Shown: positions 60,232 through 64,000 of the stretch, piece after piece | How the letters are laid out: each line of letters starts with the position of its first letter | How positions within the stretch are numbered: position 1 is the stretch's first letter | Source: Erythrobacteraceae bacterium | Lineage (GTDB): Bacteria; Pseudomonadota; Alphaproteobacteria; Sphingomonadales; Sphingomonadaceae | DNA: 64,000 nt | Direction of reading: 5' to 3' | Assembly: GCA_024642525.1 (NCBI GenBank) | Contig: JAHEAX010000059.1 | Coordinates: 1-64,000, forward strand | The notes under the pieces: model-generated | Databases searched by the model: none | The model's input: the letters and a program-made list of their open reading frames with translations, nothing else | What the model was told of the DNA's origin: nothing | Made by a program: the position numbers and the translations under genes

Positions 60232-60968
60232 TGCTGGACGCAACCGCAGTTTCCGTCAGCCGCAATGGTACCGCAATGCTGGATGCTGTCACCGCCCGGC
60301 TTTCGGCAGGTCGGATAAACGCCATTTGCGGTCCCAATGGCGCAGGCAAATCCACTCTTCTTTCCTGCCTGGCAGGCCTCATAATTCCGAATGACGGCAG
60401 CGTTAGCCTGAATAGAGTGCCGCTTGCAGCGCTGAGCCCGCAGGCCCGCGCGCGGCAGGTCGGCTATTTGCCGCAGGATGGCGAAATTGCATGGGATGTT
60501 GCCGTCCGCAGTCTGGTGGCGCTGGGCCGGATGCCACATGGCGATGCATCGGCAGAGCCCGTCGACAGGGCGCTTGCCGCGCTTGATCTTGAAACGCTGG
60601 CAAACAGACCGGTCTCACGCTTGTCAGGCGGGGAAAAGGCCCGCGTCCTTTTGGCGCGTGTGCTGGCAGGCGACCCGGACTGGCTGCTGGCGGACGAGCC
60701 ACTGGCCGCGCTCGACCTTGGGCACCAGCTCGCCCTGCTCAAGATCCTGCGCAGCACAGCTGATACAGGGGCGGGTGTTGTGCTGGTCGTGCACGATCTG
60801 GCGCTGGCGATGAACCATGCCGACAATGTCATCGTGCTGGATGAAGGCAGGCTGGTGGCGAGCGGACCGCCCGAAACAGCGCTGTCCAGTTCGGTCGTCG
60901 AAACGGTCTGGCACGTCAGCGCAAGATGGATAGGCGAGCTGGGCGCAAGGGCGCTTGTCACGCAATAA
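60228..60968 (+). CDS. btuD: ABC transporter ATP-binding protein (BtuD-like)
   Basis: Walker A CGPNGAGKSTLL; signature LSGGEKARVLLARVL; Walker B LLADEPLAALD. Confidence 0.9.
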   Translation: MMLDATAVSVSRNGTAMLDAVTARLSAGRINAICGPNGAGKSTLLSCLAGLIIPNDGSVSLNRVPLAALSPQARARQVGYLPQDGEIAWDVAVRSLVALGRMPHGDASAEPVDRALAALDLETLANRPVSRLSGGEKARVLLARVLAGDPDWLLADEPLAALDLGHQLALLKILRSTADTGAGVVLVVHDLALAMNHADNVIVLDEGRLVASGPPETALSSSVVETVWHVSARWIGELGARALVTQ

Positions 60969-61004
60969 ACAGCCCCCCTCCTCGGGTGTGAGGAGAGGGG
61001 CTGT
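60969..61004. terminator. Bidirectional hairpin terminator between convergent btuD and M3 peptidase gene
   Basis: ACAGCCCCCCTCCTC/GAGGAGAGGGGCTGT, 15-bp stem with one mismatch. Confidence 0.7.
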
Positions 61005-61023
61005 GTTGTGGCTGAAACCAGTC

Positions 61024-63207
61024 TTATTCTTCGATCAGACCGCGTGCCTTCAGCATCGGTTCGACGTCAGGCTGACGGCCCGCGAAATTCTGGAACATCT
61101 GGAAATAATCCATCGTTCCACCGCGGCTGAGCACGGTTTCGCGGAAATGGTCACCATTGGCACGCGTCAGGCCGCCATTGGCGCGGAACCATGCGCGGCT
61201 GTCACGATCGAGCATTTCCGTCCAGAGGTAGGAATAATAACCCGCCGAATAGCCGGTCGGGCCGGAGAAAATGTGACTGAAATAGCTGCTGCGGTAACGC
61301 GGCGGCACCAGGTCGATTTCGAGGCCCAGTTCCTGCAGCGACTTGCGTTCAAAGGCATTGACCTTTTCCGGCGTATCGATGGCCGCAGCTTCGCTTGCGC
61401 TGAGCGAATGCCACTTCATGTCGAGCAGTGCGGCTTCCACCACTTCGCCCAGCGCATAGCCCTGGTTGAACTTGGATGCAGCGTCGATCTTCTGGATCAG
61501 CTCTGCAGGGATCTGCTCGCCGGTTTTATAGTGCTTGGCATAATTGGCCAGAATGACCGGTTCTGCCGCCCACATCTCGTTCACCTGGCTTGGATATTCA
61601 ACGAAATCGCGCGCCGTTGCGGTGCCCGAAAGCGAGGAATATTTCTGGTTGGCAAAGAAGCCGTGCAGCGCATGGCCAAATTCATGGAACATGGTTTCGA
61701 CATTGTCGAAGCTGACCAGCTTGGGTTCGCCATCGGGTGACTTGGGGATGTTGAGGACGTTATAGATCACCGGCTTGGTGCCATAGAGATGGCTCTGGTC
61801 GACGAAGTTCGACATCCACGCACCGCCGCGCTTGTTGTCGCGCTGGAAGGGATCGAAGTAAAACAGGCCGAGTTCCGAACCATCGCGGTCATACACGGTG
61901 TAGGTGGTTACATCTGGGTGATAGACCGGAAGATCTGTGCGCTTCTTGAAGCTGAGACCATATAGCTTGTTGGCGGCGAAGAACACGCCGTCTTCCAGCA
62001 CGCGGTCGACCTGGAAATAAGGGCGCGTCGCGCTTTCATCGAGGTCGTATTTCGCCTTGCGGACTTTCTCTGCATAGCGGTCCCAGTCCCATGGCTGCAC
62101 TTCGTAATCGCCGCCATCGGCCTTGATTTCCGCATTCAGCATCGCTGCTTCACGGCGCTGCGTTGCGGCCAGTGCAGGAACCATCTGCTGCATGAAATCA
62201 AGCGCAGTCTTGGGGTTTTTCGCCATGCGATCATACATCACATAGCTGGCCCAGTCGGGCAGGCCGAACAGGGCAGCCTTCTGCGCGCGAAGTTCTGCAA
62301 CTTCGGCAATCAGCTTGCGCGTATCGTTCGCGTCACCCTTGTCCGCACGGTGGAAGCCGGCGAGAAACAGCTTTTCGCGGGCATCCCGGTTTTCCATCGA
62401 AGGCAGCAATGGCTGCTGCGTCGTGTTCTGCAGGGCGATGACATATTTGCCATCAAGGCCGCGGCTGGTTGCCGCCTTGGCAGCAGAAGCGATTTCCGCA
62501 TCGGACAGACCGGCGAGCATCGCTTTGTCTTCAACCACCAGCGCATTGTCCTTGGTGGCCTGCACCAGGCGCTGAGAAAATTCGGTGGTGATGGTGGAAA
62601 GCCGCGTGTTGATCGCCTTTACCTTTTCCTTCTGGGCAGGGGTCAGCTTGGCACCGGCATGGACCATGCCATCGTAGGTTTCCTCGAGCAGCTTGGCATC
62701 TTCGGGTGTCATGCTCATCGCGGCCCGCTTGTCATAGACAGCTTGGACGCGGGCAAACAGTTCAGGGTTCAGCGTGATTGCATCGCTATGCGCGGAAAGC
62801 TTGGGGCTGATGTCCGCGTCGATCGCTTTCAGCGTATCGTTGGTGTTGGCGCCGGTAAGCGCGAAAAACACGGTGGCGACGCGGGTCAGCATCTGGCCCG
62901 ACGTTTCCATGGCAACGATGGTGTTGGAAAAAGTCGGCGCGGCGGGGTTGTTCACGATGGCCGCGATTTCGGCATTGTGGATTGCCATCGCCTGTTCGAA
63001 TGCAGGCGCATAGTCATCGTCGGAAATCTTGGTGAAATCAGGCGCATGGAACGGAAGGTCGCTGGGGGCGGCGAAATATCCGGTTGCCTGCGGAATGGCG
63101 GCATCTGCAGCGGCCTGGGTATCTGGCAGTTCACTGGTTGTGTTCATAGTTGCACATCCTGCAAGCAACGCACTCGCGGCAACCGCGACCAAAAGGTTGG
63201 CTTTCAT
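61024..63207 (-). CDS. M3 family metallopeptidase (dipeptidyl carboxypeptidase-like), lipoprotein
   Basis: Lipobox LLAGCA; HExxH in ETMFHEFGHALHGFFANQKYSSLSGTATARDFVEYPSQ. Confidence 0.95.
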   Translation of the reverse strand: MKANLLVAVAASALLAGCATMNTTSELPDTQAAADAAIPQATGYFAAPSDLPFHAPDFTKISDDDYAPAFEQAMAIHNAEIAAIVNNPAAPTFSNTIVAMETSGQMLTRVATVFFALTGANTNDTLKAIDADISPKLSAHSDAITLNPELFARVQAVYDKRAAMSMTPEDAKLLEETYDGMVHAGAKLTPAQKEKVKAINTRLSTITTEFSQRLVQATKDNALVVEDKAMLAGLSDAEIASAAKAATSRGLDGKYVIALQNTTQQPLLPSMENRDAREKLFLAGFHRADKGDANDTRKLIAEVAELRAQKAALFGLPDWASYVMYDRMAKNPKTALDFMQQMVPALAATQRREAAMLNAEIKADGGDYEVQPWDWDRYAEKVRKAKYDLDESATRPYFQVDRVLEDGVFFAANKLYGLSFKKRTDLPVYHPDVTTYTVYDRDGSELGLFYFDPFQRDNKRGGAWMSNFVDQSHLYGTKPVIYNVLNIPKSPDGEPKLVSFDNVETMFHEFGHALHGFFANQKYSSLSGTATARDFVEYPSQVNEMWAAEPVILANYAKHYKTGEQIPAELIQKIDAASKFNQGYALGEVVEAALLDMKWHSLSASEAAAIDTPEKVNAFERKSLQELGLEIDLVPPRYRSSYFSHIFSGPTGYSAGYYSYLWTEMLDRDSRAWFRANGGLTRANGDHFRETVLSRGGTMDYFQMFQNFAGRQPDVEPMLKARGLIEE

Positions 63208-63440
63208 GTTCTCTCCAATAATTTTCAGGAGCGCGACCCATCACGCACCAATCTGGTTTCGATTGTAACCGAAGGCGCTTGAACCGGAGATTGATGGAAA
63301 ATGCAACCGCCGCGCCGAAAACTTCGCATTCCCGTTGGGCAACACGCATGTGTGGGGGCAATGAAGGCACTTCTATCTACCTGTAATAGCTTCGCGTTAT
63401 GTTGGCTTTCGCCGGTTGAGAACTTGCACCAAAAACCAAA

Positions 63441-63476
63441 AATGCCCCGCTTCCTTCAAGGGAGCGGGGCATTTTC
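63441..63476 (-). terminator. Rho-independent terminator downstream of the M13 peptidase gene
   Basis: AATGCCCCGCT/AGCGGGGCATT 11-bp stem; minus-strand 3' end continues ...GGCATTTTTGG. Confidence 0.8.
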
Positions 63477-63527
63477 AGGTTTCTTACATGGCCGTTTCAG
63501 CCCGCCTCTGGCGGGCAAAGCGGCTTG

Positions 63528-64000
63528 TTACCAGATGCGGACGCGTTCTTCCGGCTTCAGATAGAAGGGCGAATCCGGCGTTACATTGAAGGCTTGATAC
63601 CAAGCGTCCAGATTCCGCACCGGGCCCAATACGCGGTAACGTGCGGGGCTGTGCGGGTCAGATGCAATCTGCTGGATCTCCGCTTCTGGCCGGACCTTAC
63701 CCTGCCATGCCTGCGCAAAGGCAATGAAGAAGCGCTGGTCACCGGTAAGGCCATCCAGCACCGGTGCAGGCTTGCCGCCCAGTGACGCATGATAGGCATC
63801 ATATGCCACCTGCAGACCGGCAAGATCGGCAATATTCTCACCCATGGTCAATTCGGGATTGATGAAGTGACCCGGGACAGGTTCGTATTGCGCATATTGC
63901 GCGCCGAACTTTTCGGCCAGTGCATCGAACCGCTCGGCATCGCCCTTGGTCCACCAGTCGTGCACGGCACCCGTCTCGTCGATCTTGCGCCCCTGGTCGT
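63528..64000 (-). CDS. M13 family metallopeptidase (neprilysin/PepO-like), C-terminal part, truncated by window edge
   Basis: ELTMGENIADLAGLQVAYDAYHASLGG (GENIADLxG motif); ...HDWWTKGDAERF; FYLKPEERVRIW* typical M13 C-terminus. Confidence 0.92.
   Translation of the reverse strand, partial: DQGRKIDETGAVHDWWTKGDAERFDALAEKFGAQYAQYEPVPGHFINPELTMGENIADLAGLQVAYDAYHASLGGKPAPVLDGLTGDQRFFIAFAQAWQGKVRPEAEIQQIASDPHSPARYRVLGPVRNLDAWYQAFNVTPDSPFYLKPEERVRIW

Overview
Ordinary chromosomal DNA from an alphaproteobacterium, most like Sphingomonadales/Erythrobacteraceae by protein sequence and gene order (inference, no search run). The centre (about 16.1-38.5 kb) is a contiguous str-S10-spc-alpha ribosomal supercluster: rpsL-rpsG-fusA-tuf-rpsJ-rplC...secY-adk, then an SRPBCC gene and gdhA inserted, then rpsM-rpsK-rpoA-rplQ. 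Left flank: recO, leuB, a Dpm1-like/GtrA glycosyltransferase convergent with a PMT-type (GT39) mannosyltransferase, metZ, an HWE-type kinase, a probable methanethiol S-methyltransferase (mddA-like), a SulP transporter, apaG, LysR regulators, GNAT and PilZ genes. Right flank: a serine hydrolase, an S9 peptidase, tandem secreted paralogs, a TCA-cycle operon (mdh-sucD-sucA-sucB-lpd, apparently continuing into amidase-PepSY-TRIC), a SleB hydrolase, a cobalamin riboswitch with btuB-btuF-btuC-btuD-like genes, and M3 and M13 metallopeptidases. No tRNA, rRNA, CRISPR, prophage or insertion sequence was recognised. The most interesting signals are: Arg at RpsL position 88 (a classical streptomycin-resistance substitution), a 110-aa disordered RGG-rich extension on ribosomal protein S5, a structured non-coding leader upstream of metZ, several strongly structured intergenic regions inside the ribosomal supercluster (some with mutually exclusive pairings), a possible protein O-mannosylation pair, and a candidate DMS-producing methyltransferase in a sulfur-themed neighbourhood. 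I found no clear-cut new defence or mobile system.
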